Source: Gemmatimonas phototrophica
GTDB lineage: Bacteria > Gemmatimonadota > Gemmatimonadetes > Gemmatimonadales > Gemmatimonadaceae
Reading direction: 5' to 3'
DNA length: 15,030 nucleotides
Assembly: GCA_945870175.1 (NCBI GenBank)
Contig: CAMBRJ010000027.1
Location: 1 to 15,030, forward strand
Shown here: one piece after another, positions 1 to 7,412 of the stretch
Position numbering within the stretch: the stretch's first letter is position 1
Layout of the letters: each line of letters starts with the position of its first letter
Made by a program: the position numbers and the translations under genes
Notes under the pieces: generated by a model
Databases searched by the model: none
Told to the model about the DNA's origin: nothing
The model's input: the letters and a program-made list of their open reading frames with translations, nothing else

Positions 1-551
1 ACGGCCTCGATGTCGCCGAACGGTACCAACACAAACCCTGGGGCGAACGGACCGAAGTCCGCCTTGTACGCCGACTCCGACGAAAAGCCCACGATGGTCG
101 TCGTGCGTCCGTGGAAGTTGTTCTGGAACGCGATGATCGTGGCCTGACCATCAGGAATGCCTTTCGTGCGATAGCCCCACCGCCGCGCGGCCTTGATGGC
201 CGTCTCCACCGCTTCGGCACCGGTGTTCATGGGTAGCACCATCTCCATGCCGCAGAGCTGCGCGAGCTCTTCGCAGAACGGGCCCAGCTGATCGTTGCGG
301 AAGGCGCGCGACGTGAGCGTCACGCGCGACGCCTGCTGCACCAGCGTGGCCAGAATGCGCGGATGGCAGTGGCCTTGGTTCACCGCCGAGTAGGAGCTGA
401 GGCAATCGAGGTAGCGCTTGCCCTCCACGTCGGTCACCCATGCCCCTTCCGCGTGCTCGATCACCAAGTCGAGCGGGTGATAGTTGTGCGCGCCCCACGC
501 GTCTTCGCGGGCGATCAGTTCGTCGGTGGCGGTCATCATGGTCGGTGTCAT
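1..551 (-). CDS. rocD: Ornithine aminotransferase, N-terminal part (cut by window edge)
   Basis: PLP-dependent enzyme moving the delta-amino group of ornithine to 2-oxoglutarate, giving glutamate-5-semialdehyde. Only the first ~183 residues are present; the catalytic lysine of this fold-type I family lies beyond the window. Visible family signatures are YSAVNQGHCHP (about residues 54-64), the cofactor-loop stretch MNTGAEAVETAIKAARRWGY (about 108-127) and the FHGRT region. ATG at 551 is chosen because GGAG lies about 7 nt upstream; in-frame ATGs at 539 and 536 are alternatives. The gene starts 14 nt after the arginase stop, so the two are almost certainly co-transcribed, and the substrate is the arginase product. 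Acetylornithine or GABA aminotransferase is less likely given the N-terminal match and this context. No frameshift is seen. Confidence 0.93.
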   Translation of the reverse strand, partial: MTPTMMTATDELIAREDAWGAHNYHPLDLVIEHAEGAWVTDVEGKRYLDCLSSYSAVNQGHCHPRILATLVQQASRVTLTSRAFRNDQLGPFCEELAQLCGMEMVLPMNTGAEAVETAIKAARRWGYRTKGIPDGQATIIAFQNNFHGRTTTIVGFSSESAYKADFGPFAPGFVLVPFGDIEA

Positions 552-565
552 GGCGTACTCCGTGC

Positions 566-1516
566 TTAGAGAATCCGACGGCCGAAGGCGCTCGCGATCA
601 ACTCGGCGCACAGCTCGGCGGTCTGGTTCTGTCGGTCGAGAATCGGATTGATCTCCACCAGGTCCATTGCCACCATGGCGCCGGAGTCGTGCACGATTTC
701 CATCGCGAGATGCGCTTCACGCATCGTGGCGCCGCCGCGTACCGGTGTGCCTACGCCCGGGGCCTCGGCCGGATCGACCCAGTCGGCGTCGCAGGACACG
801 TGTACGCCGCCGGTGCCCGTGGTCGCGATGCTCACCGCTTCGTCCATCACGGCGCGTAGTCCGCGCTCGTCGATGTCGCGCATGGTGTACGCATGCAGCC
901 CCAGTTCGCGGATCATCGCGCGCTCGGCGTCGTCGAGATCGCGGAGCCCCACGTAGACGAGATGCTCCGGGCTCACCGCCGGAATCGCCGTGGATAGCTG
1001 ACGCAGCGGGCGGTGTCCGAAGCCCAGCAGGTGCGCGACCGGCATGCCATGCACGTTGCCGCTCACGCTCGATTGCGGCGTGTTCAAGTCGGCGTGCGCG
1101 TCGAGCCAAATGAGTCCCGTGCGCTGTCCGCGTTCGGCGAGGGCGGTGGCCGTACCGGCCACTGAGCCGGCGGCGAGCGAGTGATCACCACCCAACACCA
1201 GCGGGCGGATACCGGCGCGTACGGCCGCTGCCGTGCGATCAGCCAAGTCGATGCACACCGTGGTGATCGCGTCGAGTAACGCGCGCGGTTCGTGCCCCAG
1301 TGATGTGCGATCGGGCACCGGCACATTGCCGGCGTCGTGCACGGTGAGACCGAGTCGTTCGAGCTGCGCGGTGAGGCTGGACAGGCGCATGGCCGACGGG
1401 CCCATATCCACGCCGCGGCGGCTGGCGCCCAAGTCCATGGGGACGCCGATCAACTGCACGGTGCCGGTCCACGGTTTGACGGCGGCACGGGCGGGGGAGG
1501 CGAAGGTGGCGTTCAT
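566..1516 (-). CDS. rocF: Arginase
   Basis: Hydrolyses arginine to ornithine and urea at a binuclear Mn centre in the cytosol. The 316-residue product has all metal-ligand motifs of the ureohydrolase family: GGDHS (H112), DAHAD (D139, H141, D143) and SCDADWVDP (D243, D245). The segment NTPQSSVSGNVHG (about 145-157) matches the arginase substrate-binding loop, including the Ser and His of SGNxHG, which favours arginase over agmatinase or formiminoglutamase. VEINPILD..NQTA closes the domain. The frame is open to 1597, but the first 27 residues of that version are not arginase-like and would run across the divergent regulator's start. ATG 1516 puts the family sequence near the N terminus, though its AAGG lies almost against the start codon. 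It is the first gene of a minus-strand unit with ornithine aminotransferase. Confidence 0.95.
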   Translation of the reverse strand: MNATFASPARAAVKPWTGTVQLIGVPMDLGASRRGVDMGPSAMRLSSLTAQLERLGLTVHDAGNVPVPDRTSLGHEPRALLDAITTVCIDLADRTAAAVRAGIRPLVLGGDHSLAAGSVAGTATALAERGQRTGLIWLDAHADLNTPQSSVSGNVHGMPVAHLLGFGHRPLRQLSTAIPAVSPEHLVYVGLRDLDDAERAMIRELGLHAYTMRDIDERGLRAVMDEAVSIATTGTGGVHVSCDADWVDPAEAPGVGTPVRGGATMREAHLAMEIVHDSGAMVAMDLVEINPILDRQNQTAELCAELIASAFGRRIL

Positions 1517-1575
1517 GCCTTCAAGCTGCCCGCATCGCCATGGTAGCAACAAGTTCAACGAGTGACCATAAATGC

Positions 1576-1616
1576 TGCATATACTGACAGAATGCACGAT
1601 ATATTTAGCAATATGC
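1576..1616. promoter_or_regulatory. AT-rich divergent control region with palindromic half-sites
   Basis: This stretch between the divergent arginase and Lrp-type genes is conspicuously AT-rich compared with its surroundings. It holds two inverted repeats: TGCAT (1576-1580) with ATGCA (1592-1596), and GCATAT (1577-1582) with ATATGC (1611-1616). TATACT at 1580-1585 is a good -10 match for the regulator; a transcript would then begin near 1592, at the start codon itself. No convincing -35 is seen. Lrp/AsnC dimers commonly bind such degenerate palindromes next to their own gene, so an operator role is a reasonable inference but unproven. Confidence 0.45.
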
Positions 1617-2062
1617 TTAAAGATCTCGATGCACAGGACTTACGCCTGATCGGGTTGCTCCGCGAAAACGCCCGCATGTCGGTGGCCCAGCTGGCCAAGC
1701 AGCTCAAGGTGTCGCGGGGCACGGTGCAGAACCGCATCGACCGGCTCATTGCCGACAACGTGCTGCTGGGGTTCACGGTGCGTACCACACCGGAAGCCGC
1801 GGCGCATCGCGTGCGGGCGATCATGTCGATCGCGGTGGAAGGCGACCGCATTGAGGGGGATCGATCCGATGCGATTCTGCGCACGCTGCGGGGCTACCCC
1901 GAGGTGCACGCGCTCTACACGACCAACGGGCGCTGGGATATCGTGGCCGAAATCGGCACGGACAGTTTGGAGACATTCGACGCGGTGTTGCGTCGCATTC
2001 GGGGCATTAAAGGCGTGGCCAACTCCGAAACCAGCCTCCTGCTGTCGACGCAGAAGCTCTAA
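1592..2062 (+). CDS. Lrp/AsnC-family transcriptional regulator
   Basis: A 156-residue protein of typical Lrp/AsnC length. LDAQDLRLIGLLRENARMS begins at about residue 12 and leads into the helix-turn-helix SVAQLAKQLKVSRGTVQNRI (about 30-49). The C-terminal half is a RAM-type ligand-binding domain (about 75-150), with GYPEVHALYTTNGRWDIVAEI and a GV..SET.LLLST ending. Start choice is uncertain. GTG 1562 opens the frame, ATG 1592 is preferred because it sits just after a TATACT box (possibly leaderless), and ATG 1613 would also keep the whole domain; none has a clear ribosome binding site. The gene is divergent from arginase and ornithine aminotransferase, as Lrp-type activators of amino-acid catabolism often are. 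Control of that operon in response to arginine or ornithine is inferred from position only. Confidence 0.93.
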   Translation: MHDIFSNMLKDLDAQDLRLIGLLRENARMSVAQLAKQLKVSRGTVQNRIDRLIADNVLLGFTVRTTPEAAAHRVRAIMSIAVEGDRIEGDRSDAILRTLRGYPEVHALYTTNGRWDIVAEIGTDSLETFDAVLRRIRGIKGVANSETSLLLSTQKL

Positions 2063-2107
2063 GCACGAGCCTCGCGTCGAGTGCAGCAGGAGACCGGCAG
2101 GCGGCGA

Positions 2108-3163
2108 CTACTTCACGCCGAGGTTCTTCTTCAGGAAGGCGATCGTCTTGGGCCAGCCGTCCTTCGTGGCCGCGAGGTTGGCCGCTTCTTCGGCTTCGTC
2201 GCGCGTGGCCTTGGGGTCGTCCTGCGCGCGCAGGAAGCCGTGGGTGGCGCCGTCGTAGTTCGTGCCCGAGTAGTCCTTTTTCATCGCCTTCATGATCGAA
2301 TCGAGGGCCGGCATGGTGGCGGCGATGCGCGCGTCCTTCGAACCGTTCAGCAGCATGACGGGCTTCGAGATCTTGGCGATGGAGTCGGTGTTGATGCTGG
2401 CGGGCACCGCGGCCGTGGTGGCCGTGGCCGGCGTGCCGCCGGTGGTGTAGGGCAGGCCGTAGAACGCCACGCCGCCCGAGAAGCCCTTGAGACCGCCGTT
2501 CACGGCGTGCATGAACACCGTCTGCCCGCCCCAGCAGTAGCCGATCACGGCGTACTTCTGCTGCGCACTGGGCAGCATCATGCCGTAGTTCGCCGCGGCG
2601 GCGATGGCGCGATTGCGGTCGGCCGCGTTCACGCCGGCGATCAGCTTGCGGGCAGAGTCGGCGGGCAGCTCCACGCTGCTGGGGCCGCCGCGCACCTTTG
2701 AGAGAAAGTCGGGGGCGATGGCGATGAAGCCGTCGGCGGCGACCTGGTCAGCGACGCCGCGTACCCAGGTGGAGAGGCCGAAAATCTCGTGCACCACGAC
2801 GACCACCGGCGCTTTGGCCCGGCTGTTCGGGCTGGCCGGATACACCACCCAGGCCATGATCGAGTCGGCCGAACCGGCGTCCCACGCGATCTTCACCCAT
2901 TCGGCGTGACGCGGGCTGGCCTTGAGCCGCGCCGGCGCGGTGTTCGTGCTGGCCGGGAGACCGGCGATGCCCTGCTGCACGCCAGACGAGCGCATGGCGG
3001 GCATGGACAGGTCGGCGGCATTCATGTGCGCCATGTGGTCATCGGCTATGGCCGACGAGGCCAGGGCGCCCGACGCGCTGGACGACGAGCGTTGGAGCGT
3101 GCAGCTGGCGAGGATCGCGACGGTGGGCAGGGCCACGGCAATCAGGGAAATGCGGCGGGACAT
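2108..3163 (-). CDS. Dienelactone hydrolase-family lipoprotein
   Basis: A 351-residue alpha/beta hydrolase. The N terminus is a lipoprotein signal: MSRR, a hydrophobic run, then lipobox LASC with Cys21, so the enzyme should be anchored in the envelope. Residues 22-75 form a Ser/Ala-rich linker containing a His/Met-rich patch (H43, M44, H46, M47, M54, M57). The catalytic domain carries the dienelactone hydrolase set: Glu126 in HEIFGL, nucleophile Cys210 in GYCWGG, Asp277 in GSKDAR and His308 in GATHGF. ATG 3163 is supported by AGGA about 7 nt upstream; a longer open frame to 3232 lacks support. It converges on the Lrp-type gene with a 45-nt gap in which I see no clear terminator. The true substrate is unknown: characterised relatives open lactones, but many family members act on other esters. 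Confidence 0.9.
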   Translation of the reverse strand: MSRRISLIAVALPTVAILASCTLQRSSSSASGALASSAIADDHMAHMNAADLSMPAMRSSGVQQGIAGLPASTNTAPARLKASPRHAEWVKIAWDAGSADSIMAWVVYPASPNSRAKAPVVVVVHEIFGLSTWVRGVADQVAADGFIAIAPDFLSKVRGGPSSVELPADSARKLIAGVNAADRNRAIAAAANYGMMLPSAQQKYAVIGYCWGGQTVFMHAVNGGLKGFSGGVAFYGLPYTTGGTPATATTAAVPASINTDSIAKISKPVMLLNGSKDARIAATMPALDSIMKAMKKDYSGTNYDGATHGFLRAQDDPKATRDEAEEAANLAATKDGWPKTIAFLKKNLGVK

Positions 3164-3243
3164 CGGGGGATCCTGGCAAGGGTGGGAGGTAGCGGCACGA
3201 ATCTCCGTGTCGTGCGGGCGTCGCGCCAGCACCGGAAGGGGAC

Positions 3244-3252
3244 TGGTCTAAT
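3244..3252 (+). promoter_or_regulatory. Possible extended -10 promoter of the pyrophosphatase gene
   Basis: TGGTCTAAT matches an extended -10 element (TGn followed by five of six bases of TATAAT). It lies in the gap between the divergent hydrolase and pyrophosphatase genes. No good -35 is visible, which extended -10 promoters can tolerate. Transcription would start around 3258-3260, just upstream of ATG 3271 or about 70 nt before the alternative GTG 3331. Assigned by eye only. Confidence 0.3.
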
Positions 3253-3270
3253 CCCCCCTCATCAACGAAT

Positions 3271-5370
3271 ATGCGGGATGCTCCGCAGTACGGGCATCCC
3301 CTGACTCACTCACATAACCCCGGACACCCCGTGCTCGAGCAGTACGCTCTCGTCCTCGCCCTCGTGTGCTCGGCCATTGCCATTGCCTACGGCATTCTCT
3401 CGGCCCGCTGGATCGTTTCGCTGCCCGCCGGCAATGAGCGCATGCAGGAGATTGCTGGTGCCATTCAGGAAGGCGCGGACGCCTACCTGAAGCGCCAGTA
3501 CACCACCATCGCCATGGTCGGCGCCGTGCTCTTCCTCGCCGTCGGCTTCGGCCTCGGCAGCTGGATGACCGCCATCGGCTTCGCGATCGGCGCCGTGCTG
3601 TCCGGACTCGCCGGCTTCATTGGCATGTTCGTGTCGGTGCGCGCCAATTCCCGCACCGCTCAGGCTGCGACGAGCGGCTTGAACGCCGCGCTCAATGTCA
3701 GCTTCAAGGGCGGCGCGATCACCGGCATGCTCGTGGTCGGCCTCGGCCTGCTGGGCGTGGCCGGTTTCTTCATGTACGTGCTCGGCAACGGCACGGGTGA
3801 AGAAGCGATCCGCGCGGCGCTCGAGCCGATGATCGGCCTCGCCTTCGGGTCGTCGCTCATCTCGATCTTCGCCCGTCTCGGCGGTGGCATCTTCACGAAG
3901 GGCGCAGACGTTGGCGCCGACCTCGTGGGCAAAGTCGAAGCCGGCATCCCCGAAGACGATCCGCGTAACCCGGCCGTGATTGCCGACAACGTGGGCGACA
4001 ACGTCGGCGACTGCGCCGGCATGGCGGCCGACCTGTTCGAGACGTATGCGGTGACGATCATCGCGGCGATGCTGGTGGCCGGTCTCTCGTTCGCCACCTA
4101 CGGCAATACCGGCGTGCTCTATCCGCTGGTGCTCGGCGCGGTGTCGATCCCGGCGTCGATCGTGGGCACGTTCTTCGTGAGCGTCAAGCCGGGCGGCAAG
4201 ATCATGAACGCGCTGTACCGCGGCCTCATCGTGTCGGGTGTTCTGGCGGCGATCGCGTTCTTCTTCGTGACGCGCACCATGTTCCCCGGTGAGCTGGGCA
4301 CGAACCTGTTCAGCTGCGCCATGATCGGCCTCGCTCTCACGGCGGCGCTGGTGGTGATCACTGAGTACTACACCGCCACCGAGTACGCTCCGGTGCGGCA
4401 GATCGCGAAGGCGTCGGAAACGGGACACGGCACGAACGTCATCGCCGGTCTGGCGGTGTCGATGAAGTCGACGGCGGCGCCGGTGCTGGTGGTCGCGGCT
4501 GCGATCTACTTCTGCTACGATCTGGCCGGCTTGTACGGCATCGCCATCGCGGCCACGTCGATGCTCTCGATGGCGGGCATGGTCGTCGCGCTCGACGCGT
4601 ATGGTCCGATCACCGATAACGCCGGTGGCATCGCCGAGATGAGCCATCTCGGTCCCGAGATCCGCAAGATCACCGACGCGCTCGACGCCGTGGGTAACAC
4701 CACGAAGGCCGTCACGAAGGGCTATGCGATCGGCTCGGCCGGGCTGGCGGCGCTGGTGTTGTTCGCCGACTACTCGAGCAAGCTGGGCGCGCATCTGGGC
4801 AGCCCGGTCAACTTCTCGATCGACGATCCGAAGGTCGTGATTGGCTTGCTCATTGGCGGCATGATTCCGTACCTGTTCGGCGCCATGGCCATGCAGGCGG
4901 TGGGTCGTGCAGCTGGTGCGGTGGTGCAAGAAGTGCGTCGTCAGTTCAAGGAGCTGCCCGGCATCATGAAGGGCACGCAGAAGCCGCAGTACGACAAGGC
5001 GGTGGACCTGCTCACGAAGTCGGCCATTCGCGAGATGATTCTCCCGTCGATGTTGCCATTGGTGATTCCGCCCATCGTGGGCCTCGTGCTTGGTGGCGCG
5101 GCGCTGGGTGGATTGCTGATGGGTACGATCGTGACGGGCTTGTTCGTGGCGATCTCGATGTGCACGGGCGGCGGCGCGTGGGACAACGCCAAGAAGTACA
5201 TCGAGGAAGGCAACCACGGCGGCAAGGGCAGCGAAGCCCACAAGGCCTCGGTGACCGGCGACACCGTGGGCGATCCGTACAAGGATACTGCGGGCCCGGC
5301 GATCAATCCGCTCATCAAGATCATCAACATCGTGGCGCTGTTGCTGGTGCCGTTGCTGACCAAGGCGTGA
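3271..5370 (+). CDS. hppA: K+-independent, proton-translocating membrane pyrophosphatase
   Basis: Integral membrane pump coupling PPi hydrolysis to H+ export, ~699 residues with many hydrophobic helices. Family signatures in order: EGADAYLKRQY near the N terminus, the substrate-binding stretch GADVGADLVGKVEAG (from about 211), DNVGDNVGDCAG (239-250), EYYTATEYAPVR, DAYGPITDNAGG (442-453) and the C-terminal GDTVGDPYKDTAGP (663-675). GNTTKA with Lys479 is the signature of the K+-independent class; K+-dependent enzymes have Ala there, so proton rather than sodium pumping is expected. The start is uncertain: ATG 3271 adds 20 unconserved His/Pro-rich residues, while GTG 3331 begins at LEQYALVLAL, right before the first helix. 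Neither has a ribosome binding site. It is a single-gene unit between a putative extended -10 and a strong hairpin terminator. Confidence 0.97.
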   Translation: MRDAPQYGHPLTHSHNPGHPVLEQYALVLALVCSAIAIAYGILSARWIVSLPAGNERMQEIAGAIQEGADAYLKRQYTTIAMVGAVLFLAVGFGLGSWMTAIGFAIGAVLSGLAGFIGMFVSVRANSRTAQAATSGLNAALNVSFKGGAITGMLVVGLGLLGVAGFFMYVLGNGTGEEAIRAALEPMIGLAFGSSLISIFARLGGGIFTKGADVGADLVGKVEAGIPEDDPRNPAVIADNVGDNVGDCAGMAADLFETYAVTIIAAMLVAGLSFATYGNTGVLYPLVLGAVSIPASIVGTFFVSVKPGGKIMNALYRGLIVSGVLAAIAFFFVTRTMFPGELGTNLFSCAMIGLALTAALVVITEYYTATEYAPVRQIAKASETGHGTNVIAGLAVSMKSTAAPVLVVAAAIYFCYDLAGLYGIAIAATSMLSMAGMVVALDAYGPITDNAGGIAEMSHLGPEIRKITDALDAVGNTTKAVTKGYAIGSAGLAALVLFADYSSKLGAHLGSPVNFSIDDPKVVIGLLIGGMIPYLFGAMAMQAVGRAAGAVVQEVRRQFKELPGIMKGTQKPQYDKAVDLLTKSAIREMILPSMLPLVIPPIVGLVLGGAALGGLLMGTIVTGLFVAISMCTGGGAWDNAKKYIEEGNHGGKGSEAHKASVTGDTVGDPYKDTAGPAINPLIKIINIVALLLVPLLTKA

Positions 5371-5406
5371 GCCGTTGAATACGCTCGTTGCTTGAACGGC
5401 GCGATG

Positions 5407-5440
5407 ACCGCGCGGACCTTCACGGGTCCGCGCGGTTTGT
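5407..5440 (+). terminator. Rho-independent-type terminator after hppA
   Basis: A perfect 12-bp GC-rich stem (5407-5418 with 5425-5436) closes a 6-nt loop (5419-5424). It is followed by a short T-rich tail (TTTGT), 37 nt after the pyrophosphatase stop. The tail is weak but the stem is very stable. A smaller imperfect pair, GCCGTT (5371-5376) with AACGGC (5395-5400), lies just upstream. Confidence 0.75.
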
Positions 5441-5512
5441 CGTTCAGGCGCAAAAGGAACGAGCGGCGACGCCGGCGGCTGCCATGGTGTCGCCGGACGC
5501 GCGGTGTTGGAG

Positions 5513-5555
5513 CGCCCGCAGCAGAGCGGGCGTTCGCCGCGTATATACCGATACT
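5513..5555 (+). promoter_or_regulatory. Hairpin and TATA-like region upstream of the flavin operon
   Basis: A 7-bp GC stem (5513-5519 with 5526-5532, loop 5520-5525) precedes two overlapping -10-like hexamers, TATACC (5544-5549) and GATACT (5550-5555). This is the only AT-rich patch in the 225-nt gap before the FMN-binding gene, so the operon promoter is probably here. No -35 box is convincing. The stem could equally be a second element of the hppA terminator. Confidence 0.3.
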
Positions 5556-5595
5556 CGGCTCACCCCCCTCGCCTTCCGACGCGCCCGCCTTCTCC

Positions 5596-6453
5596 GTGTC
5601 CAAGCCTCGCGTTAACAACCTGGTCGCCCTCGGTTCAGCGGCGGTGCTGATCGTGTACACGGCTGGCTTCGCGAAAACGAAGCCGGCGGCCGATCGCATG
5701 GCGGCGGAGAGCGCCGAGCGCCGTCCACGCAGTGCGTCGCGGGCGGGGGCTGGAGCGCGTACGGCGGCCGGTGAATCGGGGGACGCCACGGTTCCGGCGA
5801 TGTCGGCGGTGGCGGTGGTGGACGCGCCGTCGTCCGTCGCCCCGGCGGCGAATGCGCCGGGCACGGTGGTGACTTCGGCTGGAGGCGCACCGGCGCCTGC
5901 GCCATCGACGGTGGCGGTGCCGGTGTCGTCTGCGGCCACGACCGTCGCCAAGCCTGCTGCCGCCACGCCTGCGGCACCGGTGGCGACGGTGGAGACCGCA
6001 CCGCCGACCGTGGTGAGTGCGCCCGTGTCCGTGGCGGTCACTTCGCCGGTGGTTGCGGCGCCGGTGGCCGCGCCGAGCGCACCGGCGCCGGTGCAGACGG
6101 CCCCGGTGCCCGTGTCGACGCCCGCGCCCGTCGCGCCGCCGGCTGCCGCGCCGGCTGCTCCACCCGCCACTGCCAAGCCCGCCGTCAAAACGACCTACAA
6201 AGACGGCGTGTACCTCGGTCGCGGCACGTCGCGACATGGCGACATCGAGGCGATGGTCGAGATCCAGAACGGACGTATCGCGAACGCGGTGATCTCGCAG
6301 TGTCTTACGCGCTACTCGTGCTCGTGGATCGCGGTGTTGGTACCGCAGGTCGTGGCGCGACAGTCGGCCGAGGTGGATTACGTGTCGGGCGCCACGGTGA
6401 GCTCCGACGCGTTCTACTACGCGGTGACGCAGGCACTCGCGCAGGCGAAGTGA
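5596..6453 (+). CDS. Membrane-anchored FMN-binding domain protein with covalent-flavin motif
   Basis: A 285-residue extracytosolic flavoprotein. KPRVNNLVALGSAAVLIVYTAG at the N terminus (two basic residues, then a hydrophobic helix) is a signal anchor with the rest outside. Residues ~45-195 are a low-complexity Pro/Ala/Val/Thr linker. Residues ~198-285 are an FMN_bind domain: DGVYLGRGTSRHGDI, then DYVSGATVS at 261-269. The pattern Dxx(S/T)GATx(S/T) is the ApbE-dependent flavinylation site, so Thr267 should carry FMN by a phosphoester bond. Two cysteines (C236, C242) flank the TRYS segment. GTG 5596 is chosen because the frame upstream runs through the hppA terminator; no ribosome binding site is visible. 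The last codon overlaps the ApbE start, so the product is probably the flavin transferase's client and an electron shuttle for the membrane protein downstream. Confidence 0.88.
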   Translation: MSKPRVNNLVALGSAAVLIVYTAGFAKTKPAADRMAAESAERRPRSASRAGAGARTAAGESGDATVPAMSAVAVVDAPSSVAPAANAPGTVVTSAGGAPAPAPSTVAVPVSSAATTVAKPAAATPAAPVATVETAPPTVVSAPVSVAVTSPVVAAPVAAPSAPAPVQTAPVPVSTPAPVAPPAAAPAAPPATAKPAVKTTYKDGVYLGRGTSRHGDIEAMVEIQNGRIANAVISQCLTRYSCSWIAVLVPQVVARQSAEVDYVSGATVSSDAFYYAVTQALAQAK

Positions 6454-7412
6454 GTCGTACTGCACTTGAGCTGCCGCTGGATGCCACGCGCGTGAGTGCG
6501 CCGAAGTCATCGCGCGCGCGCATGGGCACGGTGGTCACGATCGAAGTGGTCGGGCACGAGCGCAGTGCGCGCGCCCGTCGCACACGCGATCTCGCCATTG
6601 AGCGAGCCTTCGCCTGGTTTGATCGCGTGGAGGCGGTGTGTTCGCGTTTCGACGCCAGCAGCGAGCTGCGGCGCGTATGTGCCACGCGCGGCGTAGACGT
6701 GAAAGTATCGCCGATGCTATTCGAGGCGGTGCGGTTTGCTGTGGCGGTGGCCGAGGAAACACGCGGGGCATTCGACCCCACGGTAGGGGCACGCATGGAA
6801 GCCCGCGGCTTCCATCGTGATTATCGCGATGGTGCAGTGGTGCGCTCCGGTGTGGGTGATGAGGAGCCGGTGTCGTACCGCGATGTGGTGCTGAACGAGT
6901 CCGCGCTGTCCGTCCGACTCGAGCGTGCCCTGTTGCTCGACCTTGGCGCCGTGGCCAAAGGACTCGCCATCGACATGGCGGTGCAGGAGCTGCGCCCGCT
7001 GGCGAATTTCGTGGTCGACGCTGGCGGTGACTTGTACTGCGGTGGTTATAACGCCGCCGAGCAGCCGTGGACGGTGGGTATTCGTCATCCGCGCGAACCG
7101 CATGCGCTGCTCACGCGTGTGTCGCTTACGGATGCCGCGCTGTGTACGTCGGGCGACTACGAGCGGCGGGTGGCCGACAGCGCTTCGGGTGAACATCATG
7201 TGCTCGATCCGAGTACGGGCGCCTCGCCGCGCGATGTGATCAGTGCCTCGGTGGTCGCGCCGACCGCGATGGTGGCCGACGCCCTGGGCACCGCCGCCTT
7301 CGTGCTGGGCTGTATCGACGGCGTTGCCCTGCTGGAACGCCATGAACTCCGCGCGTGCCTGGTGGATGCGCAGCTCGTTCGTCACACAACGCCGGATTGG
7401 ATCGATGTCTGA
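6450..7412 (+). CDS. apbE: ApbE-family FAD:protein FMN transferase
   Basis: Transfers FMN from FAD to a Thr/Ser of client flavoproteins using Mg2+. The 320-residue product has the family signatures: MGTVVTIEV (25-33), SRFDASSEL, GAFDPTVG, DLGAVAKG (164-171), VVDAGGDLY (188-196), TSGDYER, HHVLDPSTG and PTAMVADALGTA with Thr272 and Asp277 near the metal site. The start is GTG 6450, overlapping the upstream TGA as GTGA, with AGG 6 nt before it; this implies translational coupling to the FMN-binding gene. The frame is open upstream to 6300, but that stretch is a shadow of the FMN_bind coding sequence. Oddly, no signal peptide or lipobox is visible, whereas most bacterial ApbE proteins are exported and the apparent client lies outside the membrane. 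Confidence 0.94.
   Translation: MSRTALELPLDATRVSAPKSSRARMGTVVTIEVVGHERSARARRTRDLAIERAFAWFDRVEAVCSRFDASSELRRVCATRGVDVKVSPMLFEAVRFAVAVAEETRGAFDPTVGARMEARGFHRDYRDGAVVRSGVGDEEPVSYRDVVLNESALSVRLERALLLDLGAVAKGLAIDMAVQELRPLANFVVDAGGDLYCGGYNAAEQPWTVGIRHPREPHALLTRVSLTDAALCTSGDYERRVADSASGEHHVLDPSTGASPRDVISASVVAPTAMVADALGTAAFVLGCIDGVALLERHELRACLVDAQLVRHTTPDWIDV

Noticed and set aside
1517..1597. Longer arginase N terminus starting at 1597
   Set aside because: The extra 27 residues are not arginase-like and would be encoded across the divergent promoter and regulator start.
3310..5241. 643-residue open frame antisense to hppA
   Set aside because: Very rich in Arg, His, Glu and Asp with no domain; it is the complement of a strongly biased high-GC coding sequence that has unmistakable family motifs.
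5392..5595. FMN-binding protein starting near 5392 or 5404
   Set aside because: Those starts lie in or before the hppA terminator hairpin and place about 65 unrelated residues before the membrane anchor.
4941..6188. 415-residue Gly/Ala/Thr-rich open frame on the minus strand
   Set aside because: It is the mirror of the Pro/Ala-rich linker and the end of hppA and crosses the terminator; no start signal or recognisable domain.
6300..6449. ApbE extended upstream to provide a signal peptide
   Set aside because: The added stretch is Arg/Gly-rich, lies inside the FMN_bind coding region in another frame, and has no usable signal peptide; GTG 6450 gives the coupled start.
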